This document shows, piece by piece, positions 1 through 12,518 of a stretch of DNA of 64,000 nucleotides. The stretch is taken from contig NZ_JMIT01000001.1 of assembly GCF_000731675.1 (NCBI RefSeq), forward strand, positions 2,169,714 through 2,233,713. Reading direction: 5' to 3'. The position numbers and the translations under genes are program-made. The DNA is from Pseudomonas capeferrum (lineage in GTDB: Bacteria > Pseudomonadota > Gammaproteobacteria > Pseudomonadales > Pseudomonadaceae). The notes beneath the pieces are model-generated. The model was not told where the DNA came from and searched no databases. It saw only the letters and a list, made by a program, of their open reading frames with translations. Positions within the stretch are counted from its first letter, which is position 1; every line of letters starts with the position of its first letter.

Positions 1-551
1 CCTCGCCAAGGCAGGTAAAAGCAAAACCCAGAATCCGGACTATGCTTGGGGCAGCCCAGTAGCAGCCGCCACCCGCCACCCCCATGCCCTCTCAATCACT
101 TCGTCAGCCCACAATGGCTCAATCGATAAAGTATTGACCCAGAGCGGTGCGCGAGGGTTTGGAAGCTGCTAGAACGAGAGCTTTTCTCATTTGCAAGTAG
201 CGCTGCAGCCCGATGAACTTGCAAGGCTCACTAAAGGAGAATTTCAACGCATCAAATTTAATGCGATTAATTATCATTACGAACTTACCAATTCGTTACG
301 CCGCGCAAGAAACATAATTAACAAAAGCGCACGCAATGCCCGAATTTCAAGGCTTTCAGCCAGTTACGAAAGAGTTTTGTTCTTAATCCTACGAATAAAT
401 TTGCCACAGAAATTTTACTTGCACCGGGTTTACCCATAAAATCAGCGCGATTGATTCAGCTGCGACATTTGGTCACTGCATGTGCGACACCAAGTCGCCG
501 CTCTACTTATTTCAGACTGCAGAGCTGGGTCTCTGTATAAGGATCTCTAGC
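1..551. other. Upstream region of nuo operon; no supported gene
   Basis: I see no convincing gene here. One + strand frame is open from base 2 to a TAG at 170-172 (56 codons). It has no start inside the window and no family I recognise; it could be the tail of an upstream gene. From about 175 to 450 the DNA becomes clearly AT-richer than the rest of the window, as expected for a promoter or leader region. I could not pick a good sigma-70 promoter with 16-18 bp spacing. A TTG-initiated 82-codon frame at 191-439 lacks a ribosome binding site and looks spurious. The nuo promoter most likely lies in this AT-rich part. Confidence 0.5.
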
Positions 552-965
552 ATGTCCGATTCGGCAGGACTCATCGCCCACAACTGGGGCTTTGCCATCT
601 TCCTTTTGGGTGTCGTCGGCCTGTGTGCCTTCATGCTCGGCCTGTCCAGCCTGCTCGGTAGCAAGGCCTGGGGCCGCGCCAAGAACGAACCCTTCGAATC
701 CGGCATGCTGCCCGTCGGCAGCGCCCGCCTGCGCCTGTCCGCCAAATTCTATCTGGTCGCGATGCTGTTCGTGATCTTCGATATCGAAGCCCTCTTTCTC
801 TTTGCATGGTCTGTGTCCGTCCGCGAAAGCGGCTGGACCGGGTTCGTCGAAGCGCTCGTTTTCATAGCAATTCTGTTGGCAGGTCTTGTCTACCTTTGGC
901 GCGTCGGGGCACTTGATTGGGCTCCCGAAGGTCGCCGCAAGCGGCAAGCGAAGCTGAAACAATGA
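552..965 (+). CDS. nuoA: NADH-quinone oxidoreductase subunit A
   Basis: Small membrane subunit of respiratory complex I, at the junction of the peripheral and membrane arms in the inner membrane. The 137-residue protein has three hydrophobic helices (about residues 12-35, 65-88 and 95-118). It carries the family signature around NEPFESG and the acidic FDIEALFLF segment in the second helix. The frame is open from 480, but ATG 552 is chosen because AAGGA at 539-543 is correctly spaced and the family begins near here. It is the first gene of the complete nuo operon; nuoB follows after 10 bases. Confidence 0.96.
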   Translation: MSDSAGLIAHNWGFAIFLLGVVGLCAFMLGLSSLLGSKAWGRAKNEPFESGMLPVGSARLRLSAKFYLVAMLFVIFDIEALFLFAWSVSVRESGWTGFVEALVFIAILLAGLVYLWRVGALDWAPEGRRKRQAKLKQ

Positions 966-975
966 GGCTTTGGCA

Positions 976-1653
976 ATGCAATACAATCTCACCAGAATCG
1001 ATCCGGATGCGCCCAACGAGCAGTACCCGGTCGGTGAACGGGAAACCGTCACCGATCAGCTGCTAGAGGACCAGGTCCACAAGAACATCTACATGGGGAA
1101 ACTCGAAGATGTGCTGCGTGGCGCGGTCAACTGGGGTCGCAAGAACTCCCTGTGGCCGTACAACTTCGGCCTGTCCTGCTGCTACGTGGAAATGACCACG
1201 GCCTTCACGGCGCCCCACGACATCGCCCGCTTCGGCGCCGAAGTCATCCGGGCCTCGCCGCGTCAGGCCGACTTCATGGTCATCGCCGGTACCTGCTTCA
1301 TCAAGATGGCGCCGATCATTCAGCGCCTGTACGAGCAGATGCTCGAGCCGAAGTGGGTCATCTCCATGGGTTCGTGTGCCAACTCCGGTGGCATGTACGA
1401 CATCTACTCGGTCGTTCAGGGGGTCGACAAGTTCCTCCCCGTGGATGTCTATGTGCCTGGCTGCCCGCCACGCCCTGAGGCTTTCCTGCAAGGCTTGATG
1501 CTGCTGCAGGAGTCGATCGGCCAAGAACGACGCCCGCTTTCCTGGGTTGTTGGTGATCAAGGTATTTACCGTGCCGAGATGCCAGCCCAGAAAGACCTGC
1601 GTCGTGAGCAGCGCATTGCAGTAACCAACCTGCGCAGCCCCGACGAAGTCTGA
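976..1653 (+). CDS. nuoB: NADH-quinone oxidoreductase subunit B
   Basis: Peripheral-arm subunit that carries [4Fe-4S] cluster N2, the last iron-sulfur centre before quinone. The 225-residue protein has the expected ligands: the tandem C68-C69 in GLSCCYVE, C134 in GSCANSGG and C163 in PGCPPRPE. The ATG at 976 is preferred over an in-frame TTG at 970, because family members start MQYNL-like. A strong hairpin lies in the 79-base gap to nuoCD. Confidence 0.97.
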   Translation: MQYNLTRIDPDAPNEQYPVGERETVTDQLLEDQVHKNIYMGKLEDVLRGAVNWGRKNSLWPYNFGLSCCYVEMTTAFTAPHDIARFGAEVIRASPRQADFMVIAGTCFIKMAPIIQRLYEQMLEPKWVISMGSCANSGGMYDIYSVVQGVDKFLPVDVYVPGCPPRPEAFLQGLMLLQESIGQERRPLSWVVGDQGIYRAEMPAQKDLRREQRIAVTNLRSPDEV

Positions 1654-1664
1654 TCCAGCGACCT

Positions 1665-1692
1665 GCCGCCCGCTCCCCAAGGAGCCGGCGGC
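1665..1692 (+). promoter_or_regulatory. Intercistronic hairpin between nuoB and nuoCD
   Basis: GCCGCC at 1665-1670 pairs with GGCGGC at 1687-1692, and GCTCC at 1672-1676 pairs with GGAGC at 1681-1685. The stems are separated by one C-C mismatch and enclose a CCAA loop. There is no following T-tract, so it is unlikely to terminate transcription. An mRNA-stability or processing role is an inference. Confidence 0.6.
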
Positions 1693-1714
1693 CTGGCTTC
1701 ATTCTTAACGTTGA

Positions 1715-3514
<1,800 letters not shown>

Positions 3515-3516
3515 GC

Positions 3517-4014
3517 ATGAACAGCACGCTTATCCAGACAGACCGTTTCGCCCTCAGCGAAACCGAGCGCTCGGCCATCGAGCACGAGATGCATCACTAC
3601 GAGGACCCGCGCGCGGCGTCCATCGAAGCCTTGAAGATCGTCCAGAAGGAACGTGGTTGGGTGCCGGACGGCGCCATTCACGCGATCGGCGAAGTGCTGG
3701 GCATCCCTGCCAGTGACGTCGAAGGCGTGGCCACCTTCTACAGCCAGATCTTCCGCCAGCCGGTCGGCCGCCACATCATCCGCGTGTGCGACAGCATGGT
3801 CTGCTACATCGGTGGCCACGAGTCCGTGGTCAGCCAGATCCAGAGCGAACTGGGCATCGGCCTCGGCCAGACCACCGCAGACGGGCGTTTCACCCTGCTG
3901 CCGGTGTGCTGCCTGGGCAACTGCGACAAGGCCCCGGCGCTGATGATCGACGACGACACCTTTGGCGACGTGCAGCCGACTGGTGTTTCCAAACTGCTGG
4001 AGGGTTACGTATGA
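3517..4014 (+). CDS. nuoE: NADH-quinone oxidoreductase subunit E
   Basis: Thioredoxin-fold subunit of the NADH dehydrogenase module, holding [2Fe-2S] cluster N1a. The 165-residue protein has all four ligands in family spacing: C91 and C96 in VCDSMVC, and C132 and C136 in CLGNC. Its stop codon overlaps the nuoF start (ATGA at 4011-4014), giving translational coupling with its partner subunit. Confidence 0.96.
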   Translation: MNSTLIQTDRFALSETERSAIEHEMHHYEDPRAASIEALKIVQKERGWVPDGAIHAIGEVLGIPASDVEGVATFYSQIFRQPVGRHIIRVCDSMVCYIGGHESVVSQIQSELGIGLGQTTADGRFTLLPVCCLGNCDKAPALMIDDDTFGDVQPTGVSKLLEGYV

Positions 4015-5390
4015 CCATTACTTCCTTCGGCCCGGCCAACCGCATCGCGCGTTCGGCCGAAACCCACCCACTGACCTGGCGCCTGCGTGACGACGGCGAG
4101 CCGGTATGGCTTGCCGAGTACGAATCCAAGAACGGCTACGCCGCTGCCCGCAAGGCACTGGCGCAGATGTCACAGGACGACATCGTCCAGGCGGTCAAAG
4201 ACTCCGGCCTCAAGGGCCGTGGCGGTGCGGGCTTCCCCACTGGCGTGAAGTGGGGCCTGATGCCCAAAGACGAATCCATGAACATCCGCTACCTGCTGTG
4301 CAACGCGGATGAAATGGAGCCGAACACCTGGAAGGACCGCATGCTGATGGAGCAACAGCCCCATCTGCTGGTCGAGGGCATGCTGATCAGCGCCCGCGCC
4401 CTGAAGGCCTACCGCGGCTACATCTTCCTGCGTGGCGAATACACCACCGCAGCGAAGAACCTCAACCGCGCCATCGACGAAGCCAAGGCCGCAGGCCTGT
4501 TGGGCAAGAACATCCTCGGTTCGGGCTTCGACTTCGAGCTGTTCGTGCACACCGGCGCCGGTCGCTACATCTGCGGTGAAGAAACCGCACTGATCAACTC
4601 GCTCGAAGGCCGCCGCGCCAACCCACGCTCCAAGCCACCCTTCCCTGCCGCCGTTGGCGTGTGGGGCAAGCCGACCTGCGTGAACAACGTCGAGACCCTG
4701 TGCAACGTCCCGGCCATCGTCGCCAACGGCAACGACTGGTACAAGTCGCTGGCCCGCGAAGGCAGCGAGGACCACGGCACCAAGCTGATGGGCTTCTCCG
4801 GCAAGGTGAAGAACCCGGGCCTGTGGGAACTGCCGTTCGGCGTCACCGCCCGCGAGCTGTTCGAAGACTACGCCGGTGGCATGCGCGACGGCTTCAAGCT
4901 CAAGTGCTGGCAGCCAGGCGGCGCCGGTACCGGCTTCCTGCTGCCCGAGCACCTCGACGCCCAGATGTACGCCGGCGGCATCGCCAAGGTCGGCACCCGT
5001 ATGGGTACGGGCCTGGCCATGGCGGTCGACGACAGCGTCAACATGGTCTCGCTGCTGCGCAACATGGAAGAGTTCTTCGCCCGCGAATCGTGCGGCTGGT
5101 GCACCCCTTGCCGTGACGGCCTGCCGTGGAGCGTGAAGATGCTGCGCGCGCTGGAAAACGGCCAGGGCCGCGCCGAAGACATCGAGACCCTGCTGGGTCT
5201 GGTCAACTTCCTCGGCCCAGGCCGCACCTTCTGTGCTCACGCACCGGGTGCCGTCGAGCCCTTGGGCAGTGCCATCAAATACTTCCGCTCCGAATTCGAG
5301 GCCGGTGTCGCCCCAGCCAGTGCTGCCGACACCCTGCGCCCGAACCTGGCCAAGCCAGTGCCGAGCGGGCCGATCGTGGTCGGCGCATAA
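4011..5390 (+). CDS. nuoF: NADH-quinone oxidoreductase subunit F
   Basis: NADH- and FMN-binding subunit where electrons enter complex I; it also holds [4Fe-4S] cluster N3. The 459-residue protein shows the glycine-rich [10 protein letters not shown] (about 69-78), the [19 protein letters not shown] segment (182-200) of the FMN/NADH site, and N3 ligands C361, C364, C367 (SCGWCTPCR) and C408 (TFCAHA). The frame is open upstream, but the ATG at 4011 overlapping the nuoE stop is the clear start. Three small hairpins follow in the 132-base gap before nuoG. Confidence 0.97.
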   Translation: MTITSFGPANRIARSAETHPLTWRLRDDGEPVWLAEYESKNGYAAARKALAQMSQDDIVQAVKDSGLKGRGGAGFPTGVKWGLMPKDESMNIRYLLCNADEMEPNTWKDRMLMEQQPHLLVEGMLISARALKAYRGYIFLRGEYTTAAKNLNRAIDEAKAAGLLGKNILGSGFDFELFVHTGAGRYICGEETALINSLEGRRANPRSKPPFPAAVGVWGKPTCVNNVETLCNVPAIVANGNDWYKSLAREGSEDHGTKLMGFSGKVKNPGLWELPFGVTARELFEDYAGGMRDGFKLKCWQPGGAGTGFLLPEHLDAQMYAGGIAKVGTRMGTGLAMAVDDSVNMVSLLRNMEEFFARESCGWCTPCRDGLPWSVKMLRALENGQGRAEDIETLLGLVNFLGPGRTFCAHAPGAVEPLGSAIKYFRSEFEAGVAPASAADTLRPNLAKPVPSGPIVVGA

Positions 5391-5401
5391 CAAGATGAGC
5401 T

Positions 5402-5503
5402 GCGGGTGGTCCGTGCCACCCGCCAGCCTGCAGGCCGGCCCGAACGATTCGAGGCGGGCCGCAGGCATACAGATTTCCATTAGCCACGCCCGCTCACGCG
5501 GGC
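5402..5503 (+). promoter_or_regulatory. Three tandem hairpins in the nuoF-nuoG gap
   Basis: Three separate perfect stems lie in this 132-base gap: GCGGGTGG 5402-5409 with CCACCCGC 5416-5423 (loop 6); CGGCCCG 5436-5442 with CGGGCCG 5455-5461 (loop 12); and GCCCGC 5488-5493 with GCGGGC 5498-5503 (loop TCAC). None is followed by a T-run and the operon clearly continues, so these are not classical terminators. They may set segmental mRNA stability; this role is inferred. Confidence 0.6.
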
Positions 5504-5522
5504 CAACGAAGAACTTTGAACA

Positions 5523-8237
5523 ATGGCCACTATCCACGTAGACGGCAAAGCGCTCGAAGTCAACGGTGCAGACAACCTGTTACAGGCGTGTCTGTCGCTC
5601 GGCCTCGACATCCCTTATTTCTGCTGGCACCCGGCGCTTGGTAGCGTTGGCGCCTGCCGGCAATGTGCGGTCAAGCAGTACACCGACGAGAACGACACCC
5701 GTGGTCGTATCGTCATGTCCTGCATGACCCCTGCCTCCGACGGCACCTGGATCTCCATCGAAGATGACGAGTCCAAGGCGTTTCGCGCCAGCGTCGTCGA
5801 GTGGCTGATGACCAACCACCCGCACGACTGCCCCGTGTGCGAGGAGGGCGGTCACTGCCACCTGCAGGACATGACGGTAATGACCGGCCACAACGAGCGC
5901 CGTTACCGTTTCACCAAGCGTACCCACCAGAACCAGGACCTCGGCCCGTTCATCGCCCACGAGATGAACCGCTGCATCGCCTGCTACCGCTGCGTGCGTT
6001 ACTACAAGGACTACGCAGGCGGCACCGACCTGGGTGTCTACGGCGCCCACGACAACGTGTACTTCGGCCGCGTTGAAGACGGCGTGCTGGAGAGCGAATT
6101 CTCCGGCAACCTGACCGAGGTCTGCCCGACCGGTGTGTTCACCGACAAGACCCACTCCGAGCGCTACAACCGCAAGTGGGACATGCAGTTTGCCCCAAGC
6201 ATCTGCCACGGTTGCTCCAGCGGCTGCAACATCAGCCCGGGCGAGCGCTACGGTGAACTGCGTCGGATCGAGAACCGCTTCAACGGCTCGGTCAACCAGT
6301 ACTTCCTGTGCGACCGTGGCCGCTTCGGCTATGGCTACGTCAACCGCACCGACCGCCCACGCCAGCCACGCCTGGCCGATGGCACCAAGCTGAGCCTGGA
6401 CGCCGCCCTGGACAAGGCCGCCGACCTGCTGCGCGGCCGCACCATCGTCGGCATCGGCTCGCCGCGCGCCAGCCTCGAAAGCAACTACGGCCTGCGCGAG
6501 CTGGTCGGTGCCGAGTGCTTCTACTCCGGCATGGAAGCAGGCGAACTGGCCCGCGTGCGCCTGGCCCTGAACGTGCTGAACAACAGCCCGCTGCCCGTGC
6601 CGACCCTGCGCGACATCGAAGACCACGACGCGGTGTTCGTGCTCGGTGAAGACCTGACCCAGACCGCCGCCCGCGTTGCCCTGGCCGTACGCCAGGCCAC
6701 CAAAGGCAAGGCCGAAGCCATGGCCGAGGCGATGAAAGTGCAGCCTTGGCTGGACGCTGCGGTGAAGAACATCGGCCAGCACGCGCTGTACCCGCTGTTC
6801 ATCGCGTCCCTGGCTGAAACCAAGCTGGACGACGTTGCCGAAGAATGCGTGCACGCAGCCCCGGCCGACCTGGCCCGCATCGGTTTCGCCGTGGCCCACG
6901 CCATCGACCCGAGCGCCCCGGCCGTTGCTGGCCTGGACGACGAAGCCAAGGCCCTGGCCCAGCGCATCGCCGACGCCCTGGTCGCGGCCAAGCGCCCACT
7001 GGTGGTTGCCGGTACTTCGCTGGCCGACCCTGCCCTGATCGAAGCCGCCGCCAACATCGCCAAGGCCCTGAAGCTGCGCGACAAGAACGGTTCGCTGAGC
7101 CTGGTTGTGCCTGAGGCCAACAGCCTCGGCCTGGCCATGCTTGGCGGTGAGTCCGTCGATGCCGCGCTGGATGCGGTCATCAGCGGCAAGGCCGACGCCA
7201 TTGTGATCGTGGAAAACGACCTGTACACCCGCGTAGCGGCCGCCAAGGTCGATGCTGCCCTGGCCGCAGCCAAGGTGGTGATCGTCGCCGATCACTCCCA
7301 CACCGCGACCCTGGAACGTGCCCACCTGGTGCTGCCGGCGGCGTCGTTCGCCGAAGGCGACGGTACCCTGGTCAGCCAGGAAGGCCGTGCCCAGCGCTTC
7401 TTCCAGGTGTTCGACCCGCAGTACCTGGACAGCAGCATCCTGGTCCACGAAGGCTGGCGCTGGATGCACGCCCTGCGTGCCACCCTGCTGAACAAGCCGG
7501 TCGACTGGACCCAGCTGGACCACGTCACCAGCGCCTGCGCCGAAGCCGCCCCGCAACTGGCCGGCATCGTCAACGCTGCGCCAAGCGCCGCCTTCCGCAT
7601 CAAGGGCATGAAGCTTGCCCGTGAGCCGCTGCGCTACTCCGGCCGTACCGCCATGCGCGCCAACATCAGCGTGCACGAGCCACGCACCCCGCAAGACAAG
7701 GACACCGCGTTCGCCTTCTCGATGGAAGGCTACTCGGGCTCCGCCGAACCGCGCCAGCAAGTGCCGTTCGCCTGGTCGCCGGGCTGGAACTCGCCGCAAG
7801 CCTGGAACAAGTTCCAGGACGAGGTCGGTGGCCACCTGCGTGCCGGTGACCCGGGCGAGCGCCTGATCGAATCGCAAGGCGATCGCCTGAACTGGTTCAA
7901 CGCCATCCCGGGCGCCTTCAACCCGGCCCGTGGCACCTGGACTGCAGTACCGTTCTTCCACCTGTTCGGCAGCGAAGAAAGCTCCTCGCGCGCCGCCCCG
8001 GTGCAAACGCGTATTCCGGCCGCCTACGTCGGCCTGGCCAAGTCCGAAGCCGACCGCCTGGGTGTCAACGAAGGAGCGCTGCTGAGCCTGAACGTGGGTG
8101 GCGTGGCCCTGCGCCTGCCGCTGCGTATCAATGAAGAACTGGGCGCAGGCCTGGTCGCGCTGCCGAAAGGCCTGGCTGGCATTCCGCCTGCCATCTTCGG
8201 TGCACCCGTAGAAGGCCTGCAGGAGGCAGCACAATGA
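5523..8237 (+). CDS. nuoG: NADH-quinone oxidoreductase subunit G
   Basis: Large iron-sulfur subunit of the peripheral arm (904 residues). The N-terminal ferredoxin domain has [2Fe-2S] N1b ligands C34, C45, C48 and C67. Cluster N5 uses H99, C103, C106 and C112, and N4 uses C151, C154, C157 and C201. The extra cluster N7, kept only in some bacteria, appears intact (C228, C231, C235, C263). The C-terminal two thirds form the molybdopterin-oxidoreductase-like fold that no longer binds a cofactor in this family. An Ala-rich middle region (about 440-600) is typical for pseudomonads. The stop overlaps nuoH as ATGA. Confidence 0.96.
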   Translation: MATIHVDGKALEVNGADNLLQACLSLGLDIPYFCWHPALGSVGACRQCAVKQYTDENDTRGRIVMSCMTPASDGTWISIEDDESKAFRASVVEWLMTNHPHDCPVCEEGGHCHLQDMTVMTGHNERRYRFTKRTHQNQDLGPFIAHEMNRCIACYRCVRYYKDYAGGTDLGVYGAHDNVYFGRVEDGVLESEFSGNLTEVCPTGVFTDKTHSERYNRKWDMQFAPSICHGCSSGCNISPGERYGELRRIENRFNGSVNQYFLCDRGRFGYGYVNRTDRPRQPRLADGTKLSLDAALDKAADLLRGRTIVGIGSPRASLESNYGLRELVGAECFYSGMEAGELARVRLALNVLNNSPLPVPTLRDIEDHDAVFVLGEDLTQTAARVALAVRQATKGKAEAMAEAMKVQPWLDAAVKNIGQHALYPLFIASLAETKLDDVAEECVHAAPADLARIGFAVAHAIDPSAPAVAGLDDEAKALAQRIADALVAAKRPLVVAGTSLADPALIEAAANIAKALKLRDKNGSLSLVVPEANSLGLAMLGGESVDAALDAVISGKADAIVIVENDLYTRVAAAKVDAALAAAKVVIVADHSHTATLERAHLVLPAASFAEGDGTLVSQEGRAQRFFQVFDPQYLDSSILVHEGWRWMHALRATLLNKPVDWTQLDHVTSACAEAAPQLAGIVNAAPSAAFRIKGMKLAREPLRYSGRTAMRANISVHEPRTPQDKDTAFAFSMEGYSGSAEPRQQVPFAWSPGWNSPQAWNKFQDEVGGHLRAGDPGERLIESQGDRLNWFNAIPGAFNPARGTWTAVPFFHLFGSEESSSRAAPVQTRIPAAYVGLAKSEADRLGVNEGALLSLNVGGVALRLPLRINEELGAGLVALPKGLAGIPPAIFGAPVEGLQEAAQ

Positions 8238-9241
8238 GCTGGTTCACCCCCGAAGTGATCGATGTGATCATCCAGGTCGTCAAGGCTATCGTGGTGCTGC
8301 TGGCCGTAGTGGTCTGCGGCGCCCTGCTCAGCTTCGTCGAGCGCCGCCTGCTGGGCTGGTGGCAGGATCGCTACGGCCCTAACCGTGTCGGCCCGTTCGG
8401 CATGTTCCAGATCGCCGCCGACATGCTGAAGATGTTCTTCAAGGAAGACTGGAACCCGCCCTTCGTCGACAAGATGATTTTCACCCTGGCGCCGGTCGTG
8501 GCCATGAGCGCGCTGCTGATCGGCTTCTCGATCATCCCGATCACACCCGGCTGGGGCGTTGCCGACCTGAACATCGGCCTGCTGTTCTTCTTCGCCATGG
8601 CTGGCCTGTCGGTATACGCCGTACTGTTCGCCGGTTGGTCGTCGAACAACAAGTACGCCTTGCTGGGCAGCCTGCGGGCGTCGGCACAGACCGTTTCGTA
8701 CGAGGTGTTCCTGGGCCTGGCGCTGATGGGCGTGGTGGTGCAGGTGGGTTCGTTCAACATGCGCGACATCGTTGAATACCAGGCCCAGAACCTGTGGTTC
8801 ATCATTCCGCAGTTCTTCGGCTTCTGCACCTTCTTCATCGCTGGCGTCGCCGTGACTCACCGTCACCCGTTCGACCAGCCAGAAGCGGAACAGGAACTGG
8901 CCGACGGCTACCACATTGAGTATGCCGGCATGAAATGGGGCATGTTCTTCGTCGGTGAGTACATCGGCATCATCCTCATCTCGGCGCTGCTGGTGACCCT
9001 GTTCTTCGGCGGCTGGCACGGCCCGTTCGGCATCCTGCCGCAGGTGCCGTTCCTGTGGTTCGCGCTGAAAACCGCGTTCTTCATCATGCTGTTCATCCTG
9101 CTGCGCGCCTCGATCCCGCGCCCACGCTATGACCAGGTGATGGACTTCAGCTGGAAGTTCTGCCTGCCGCTGACCCTGATCAATTTGCTGGTGACCGCTG
9201 CGATCGTGCTTTACAACACGCCAGCCGTCGCGGCCCAGTGA
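8234..9241 (+). CDS. nuoH: NADH-quinone oxidoreductase subunit H
   Basis: Membrane subunit that forms much of the quinone chamber and contacts NuoB and NuoCD. The 335-residue protein has about eight hydrophobic helices and family segments [19 protein letters not shown] (about 36-54) and the acidic cytoplasmic loop [18 protein letters not shown]. It overlaps the nuoG stop by four bases. Confidence 0.96.
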   Translation: MSWFTPEVIDVIIQVVKAIVVLLAVVVCGALLSFVERRLLGWWQDRYGPNRVGPFGMFQIAADMLKMFFKEDWNPPFVDKMIFTLAPVVAMSALLIGFSIIPITPGWGVADLNIGLLFFFAMAGLSVYAVLFAGWSSNNKYALLGSLRASAQTVSYEVFLGLALMGVVVQVGSFNMRDIVEYQAQNLWFIIPQFFGFCTFFIAGVAVTHRHPFDQPEAEQELADGYHIEYAGMKWGMFFVGEYIGIILISALLVTLFFGGWHGPFGILPQVPFLWFALKTAFFIMLFILLRASIPRPRYDQVMDFSWKFCLPLTLINLLVTAAIVLYNTPAVAAQ

Positions 9242-9252
9242 GGATTTGACCC

Positions 9253-9801
9253 ATGTTCAAATATATCGGCGACATCGTTAAAGGCACCGGCACTCAGCTG
9301 CGCAGCCTGGCAATGGTGTTCTCCCACGGGTTCCGCAAGCGCGACACCCTGCAGTACCCCGAAGAAGCTGTGTACCTGCCGCCGCGCTATCGCGGCCGCA
9401 TCGTCCTCACCCGCGACCCCGACGGCGAGGAGCGCTGCGTGGCGTGCAACCTCTGCGCGGTGGCCTGCCCGGTCGGCTGCATCTCGCTGCAGAAGGCCGA
9501 GACCGAGGACGGCCGTTGGTACCCTGAGTTCTTCCGCATCAACTTCTCGCGTTGCATCTTCTGCGGCCTGTGCGAGGAAGCGTGCCCGACCACCGCGATC
9601 CAGCTGACTCCGGATTTCGAAATGGCCGAGTTCAAGCGTCAGGACCTGGTGTACGAGAAAGAAGATCTGCTGATCTCCGGCCCCGGCAAGAACCCTGACT
9701 ACAACTTCTACCGTGTTGCGGGTATGGCGATCGCTGGCAAGCCGAAGGGCTCTGCGCAGAACGAGGCCGAGCCGATCAACGTGAAGAGCTTGCTCCCATA
9801 A
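9253..9801 (+). CDS. nuoI: NADH-quinone oxidoreductase subunit I
   Basis: Two-[4Fe-4S] ferredoxin-like subunit carrying clusters N6a and N6b, which pass electrons toward N2. In the 182-residue protein the motifs are C62-C65-C68...C72P ([12 protein letters not shown]) and C101-C104-C107...C111P ([12 protein letters not shown]). An amphipathic N-terminus probably lies against the membrane. An 11-base gap separates it from nuoH. Confidence 0.97.
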   Translation: MFKYIGDIVKGTGTQLRSLAMVFSHGFRKRDTLQYPEEAVYLPPRYRGRIVLTRDPDGEERCVACNLCAVACPVGCISLQKAETEDGRWYPEFFRINFSRCIFCGLCEEACPTTAIQLTPDFEMAEFKRQDLVYEKEDLLISGPGKNPDYNFYRVAGMAIAGKPKGSAQNEAEPINVKSLLP

Positions 9802-9811
9802 GGACAGAAAG

Positions 9812-10312
9812 ATGGAATTCGCTTTCTACTTCGCATCCGGGATCGCCGTGGTCTCCACCCTTCGGGTGGTAACCGGCACCAACCCCGTGCACGCCCTGCT
9901 CTACCTGATCATTTCGCTGATTTCCGTGGCAATGATCTTCTTCGCCCTCGGTGCGCCGTTTGCCGGCGCCCTGGAAGTGATCGCCTACGCTGGCGCCATC
10001 ATGGTGCTGTTCGTGTTCGTGGTGATGATGCTCAACCTGGGGCCGGCCTCGGTCGCCCAGGAACGCGGCTGGCTCAAGCCAGGCATATGGGCGGGGCCGG
10101 TGATACTGGGCACCCTGCTGCTGCTGGAACTGCTGTACGTGCTGTTCGTCACCCCGAGCGGTGCCGGCATCAGCGGCACCACCGTGGGCCCGAAAGAAGT
10201 GGGCATCAGCCTGTTCGGCCCGTACCTGCTGGTGGTCGAACTGGCTTCGATGCTGCTGCTCGCCGCAGCCGTCACCGCCTTCCACCTGGGCCGCAACGAG
10301 GCGAAGGAGTAA
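9812..10312 (+). CDS. nuoJ: NADH-quinone oxidoreductase subunit J
   Basis: Membrane-arm subunit of complex I with five predicted helices in 166 residues. The third helix carries the family signature ([17 protein letters not shown]), where a pi-bulge/alpha switch occurs during turnover in known structures. It is tightly packed with nuoK (three-base gap). Confidence 0.95.
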   Translation: MEFAFYFASGIAVVSTLRVVTGTNPVHALLYLIISLISVAMIFFALGAPFAGALEVIAYAGAIMVLFVFVVMMLNLGPASVAQERGWLKPGIWAGPVILGTLLLLELLYVLFVTPSGAGISGTTVGPKEVGISLFGPYLLVVELASMLLLAAAVTAFHLGRNEAKE

Positions 10313-10315
10313 ATC

Positions 10316-10624
10316 ATGGGTGCTATCCCTCTCGAGCATGGTCTGGCGGTCGCCGGCATCCTGTTCTGCTTAGGTCTGGTTGGCCTGATGGTCCGCCGCA
10401 ACATCCTCTTCGTGCTCATGAGCCTGGAAGTCATGATGAACGCCTCTGCCCTGGCGTTCGTCGTCGCCGGTGCCCGTTGGGTCCAGCCCGACGGCCAGGT
10501 GATGTTCATTCTGGTGATCAGCCTGGCAGCCGCCGAGGCCAGCATTGGCCTGGCCATCCTGCTGCAGCTGTATCGCCGCTTCCACACTCTCGACATCGAT
10601 GCTGCCAGTGAGATGCGCGGATGA
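10316..10624 (+). CDS. nuoK: NADH-quinone oxidoreductase subunit K
   Basis: Small three-helix membrane subunit (102 residues), related to MrpC antiporter subunits. It has the conserved membrane glutamate in the second helix ([10 protein letters not shown]) and another in the third ([11 protein letters not shown]), both part of the proton path in known complex I. The stop overlaps the nuoL start (ATGA at 10621-10624). Confidence 0.95.
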   Translation: MGAIPLEHGLAVAGILFCLGLVGLMVRRNILFVLMSLEVMMNASALAFVVAGARWVQPDGQVMFILVISLAAAEASIGLAILLQLYRRFHTLDIDAASEMRG

Positions 10625-12474
10625 ACCTTCTCTTCCTGACTTTCGTCTTCCCCCTGATCGGCTTCCTGCTGCTGTCGTTCTCGCGCGGGCGGTTCTCGGA
10701 GAACCTGTCCGCCCTGATCGGCGTCGGCTCGGTCGGCCTCTCGGCCGCGACAGCCGCCTACGTTATCTGGCAATTCAACGTCGCACCGCCTGAAGGCGGC
10801 GCGTACAGCCAGCTGCTGTGGCAGTGGATGTCGGTGGACGGCTTCGCGCCGACCTTCACCCTGCACCTGGACGGCCTGTCGGTCACCATGCTCGGCGTGG
10901 TCACTGGCGTGGGCTTCCTGATCCACCTGTTCGCGTCCTGGTACATGCGTGGCGAAGCCGGTTACTCGCGCTTCTTCTCGTACACCAACCTGTTCATCGC
11001 CAGCATGCTGTTCCTGATCCTGGGCGATAACCTGCTGTTCATCTACTTCGGCTGGGAAGGCGTGGGCCTGTGCTCGTACCTGTTGATCGGTTTCTACTAC
11101 AGCAACCGCAACAACGGTAACGCGGCACTCAAGGCCTTCATCGTCACCCGTATCGGCGACGTGTTCATGGCCATCGGCCTGTTCATCCTGTTCGCCCAGC
11201 TGGGTACCTTGAACGTGCAGGAACTGCTGGTACTGGCACCGCAGAAGTTCCAGGCGGGTGACACCTGGATGGTGCTGGCGACCCTGATGCTGTTGGGTGG
11301 CGCGGTCGGTAAATCGGCCCAGTTGCCCTTGCAGACCTGGCTGGCCGACGCGATGGCAGGCCCTACCCCGGTTTCGGCACTGATCCACGCGGCAACCATG
11401 GTGACTGCGGGCGTGTACCTGATCGCCCGTACCAACGGCCTGTTCCTGCTGGCCCCGGACATCCTGCACCTGGTGGGTGTGGTCGGTGGTGTGACCCTGG
11501 TGCTGGCCGGCTTCGCCGCGCTGGTACAGACCGACATCAAGCGTATCCTCGCCTACTCGACCATGAGCCAGATCGGCTACATGTTCCTGGCCCTGGGCGT
11601 GGGTGCCTGGGACGCGGCGATCTTCCACCTGATGACCCACGCCTTCTTCAAGGCCCTGCTGTTCCTTGCGTCCGGTGCGGTGATCGTTGCCTGCCACCAC
11701 GAGCAGAACATCTTCAAGATGGGCGGCCTGTGGAAGAAGCTGCCGCTGGCCTACGCCAGCTTCGTGGTCGGTGGCGCCGCCCTGGCGGCCCTGCCGATCG
11801 TGACCGTGGGCTTCTACTCCAAGGACGAGATCCTCTGGGAAGCCTTCGCCAGCGGCAATACCGGCCTGCTGTACGCCGGCCTGGTCGGTGCGTTCATGAC
11901 CTCGCTGTACACCTTCCGCCTGATCTTCATCGCCTTCCACGGCGAAGCCAAGACCGAAGCCCACGCCGGCCACGGCATCAGCCACTGGCTGCCACTGGGC
12001 GTGCTGATCGTGCTGTCGACCTTCGTCGGCGCCTGGATCACCCCACCGCTGGCAGGCGTGCTGCCTGAAAGCGCCGGCCACGCCGGTGGTGACGCCAAGC
12101 ACTCGCTGGAGATCGCCTCGGGCGCCATCGCCATCGCCGGTATCCTGCTGTCAGCCCTGCTGTTCCTGGGCAAGCGCCGCTTCGTCAGCGCGATCGCCAA
12201 CAGCGGCATCGGCCGCGTCCTGTCGGCCTGGTGGTTCGCCGCCTGGGGCTTCGACTGGATCTACGACAAGCTCTTCGTCAAACCCTACCTGCTGATCTGC
12301 CACATCCTGCGCAAGGACCCGGTAGACCGCAGCATCGGCCTGATCCCTCGGATGGCGCGTGGCGGCCACGTCGCCATGAGCAAGACCGAGACCGGCCAGC
12401 TGCGCTGGTACACCGCCTCGATCGCCGTCGGCGCCGTGCTGGTGCTCGGTGCTGTGGTAGTGGCTGCGGTATGA
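10621..12474 (+). CDS. nuoL: NADH-quinone oxidoreductase subunit L
   Basis: Distal antiporter-like proton-pumping subunit (617 residues, multi-helix). Recognisable segments are [20 protein letters not shown] with the key glutamate, [17 protein letters not shown] with the channel lysine, and [11 protein letters not shown]. The C-terminal amphipathic lateral helix and final transmembrane helix are present. A 15-codon open frame begins over its stop codon and ends on the nuoM start. Confidence 0.96.
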   Translation: MNLLFLTFVFPLIGFLLLSFSRGRFSENLSALIGVGSVGLSAATAAYVIWQFNVAPPEGGAYSQLLWQWMSVDGFAPTFTLHLDGLSVTMLGVVTGVGFLIHLFASWYMRGEAGYSRFFSYTNLFIASMLFLILGDNLLFIYFGWEGVGLCSYLLIGFYYSNRNNGNAALKAFIVTRIGDVFMAIGLFILFAQLGTLNVQELLVLAPQKFQAGDTWMVLATLMLLGGAVGKSAQLPLQTWLADAMAGPTPVSALIHAATMVTAGVYLIARTNGLFLLAPDILHLVGVVGGVTLVLAGFAALVQTDIKRILAYSTMSQIGYMFLALGVGAWDAAIFHLMTHAFFKALLFLASGAVIVACHHEQNIFKMGGLWKKLPLAYASFVVGGAALAALPIVTVGFYSKDEILWEAFASGNTGLLYAGLVGAFMTSLYTFRLIFIAFHGEAKTEAHAGHGISHWLPLGVLIVLSTFVGAWITPPLAGVLPESAGHAGGDAKHSLEIASGAIAIAGILLSALLFLGKRRFVSAIANSGIGRVLSAWWFAAWGFDWIYDKLFVKPYLLICHILRKDPVDRSIGLIPRMARGGHVAMSKTETGQLRWYTASIAVGAVLVLGAVVVAAV

Positions 12475-12518
12475 CTATGAATCTTGCGACTTTGCCAAAG
12501 GAAACCAACCCGTCATGA
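12471..12518 (+). CDS. Possible bridging mini-ORF between nuoL and nuoM
   Basis: An ATG at 12471 overlaps the nuoL stop (ATGA) and opens a 15-codon frame reading [15 protein letters not shown]. Its TGA (12516-12518) overlaps the nuoM ATG at 12515, again as ATGA. The 40-base gap would therefore be crossed by continuous translation. No family is recognised and the peptide is probably not functional as such. Chance is possible at this length; the double ATGA arrangement is the only reason to list it. Confidence 0.3.
   Translation: MTMNLATLPKETNPS

Noticed and set aside
176-196. Fur-box-like TTTTCTCATTTGC upstream of nuo
   Set aside because: Only one half of the consensus is matched, and it is over 350 bases from nuoA.
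191-439. 82-codon + strand frame upstream of nuoA
   Set aside because: It starts with TTG without a ribosome site, lies in AT-rich promoter-like DNA, and its product resembles no protein family.
5580-8234. 884-codon open frame antisense to nuoG
   Set aside because: It is a composition shadow of nuoG; the real frame has complete iron-sulfur motifs.
9985-12102. 705-codon open frame antisense to nuoJ, nuoK and nuoL
   Set aside because: It crosses three genuine genes and gives a Gln/His/Arg-rich product typical of antisense frames.
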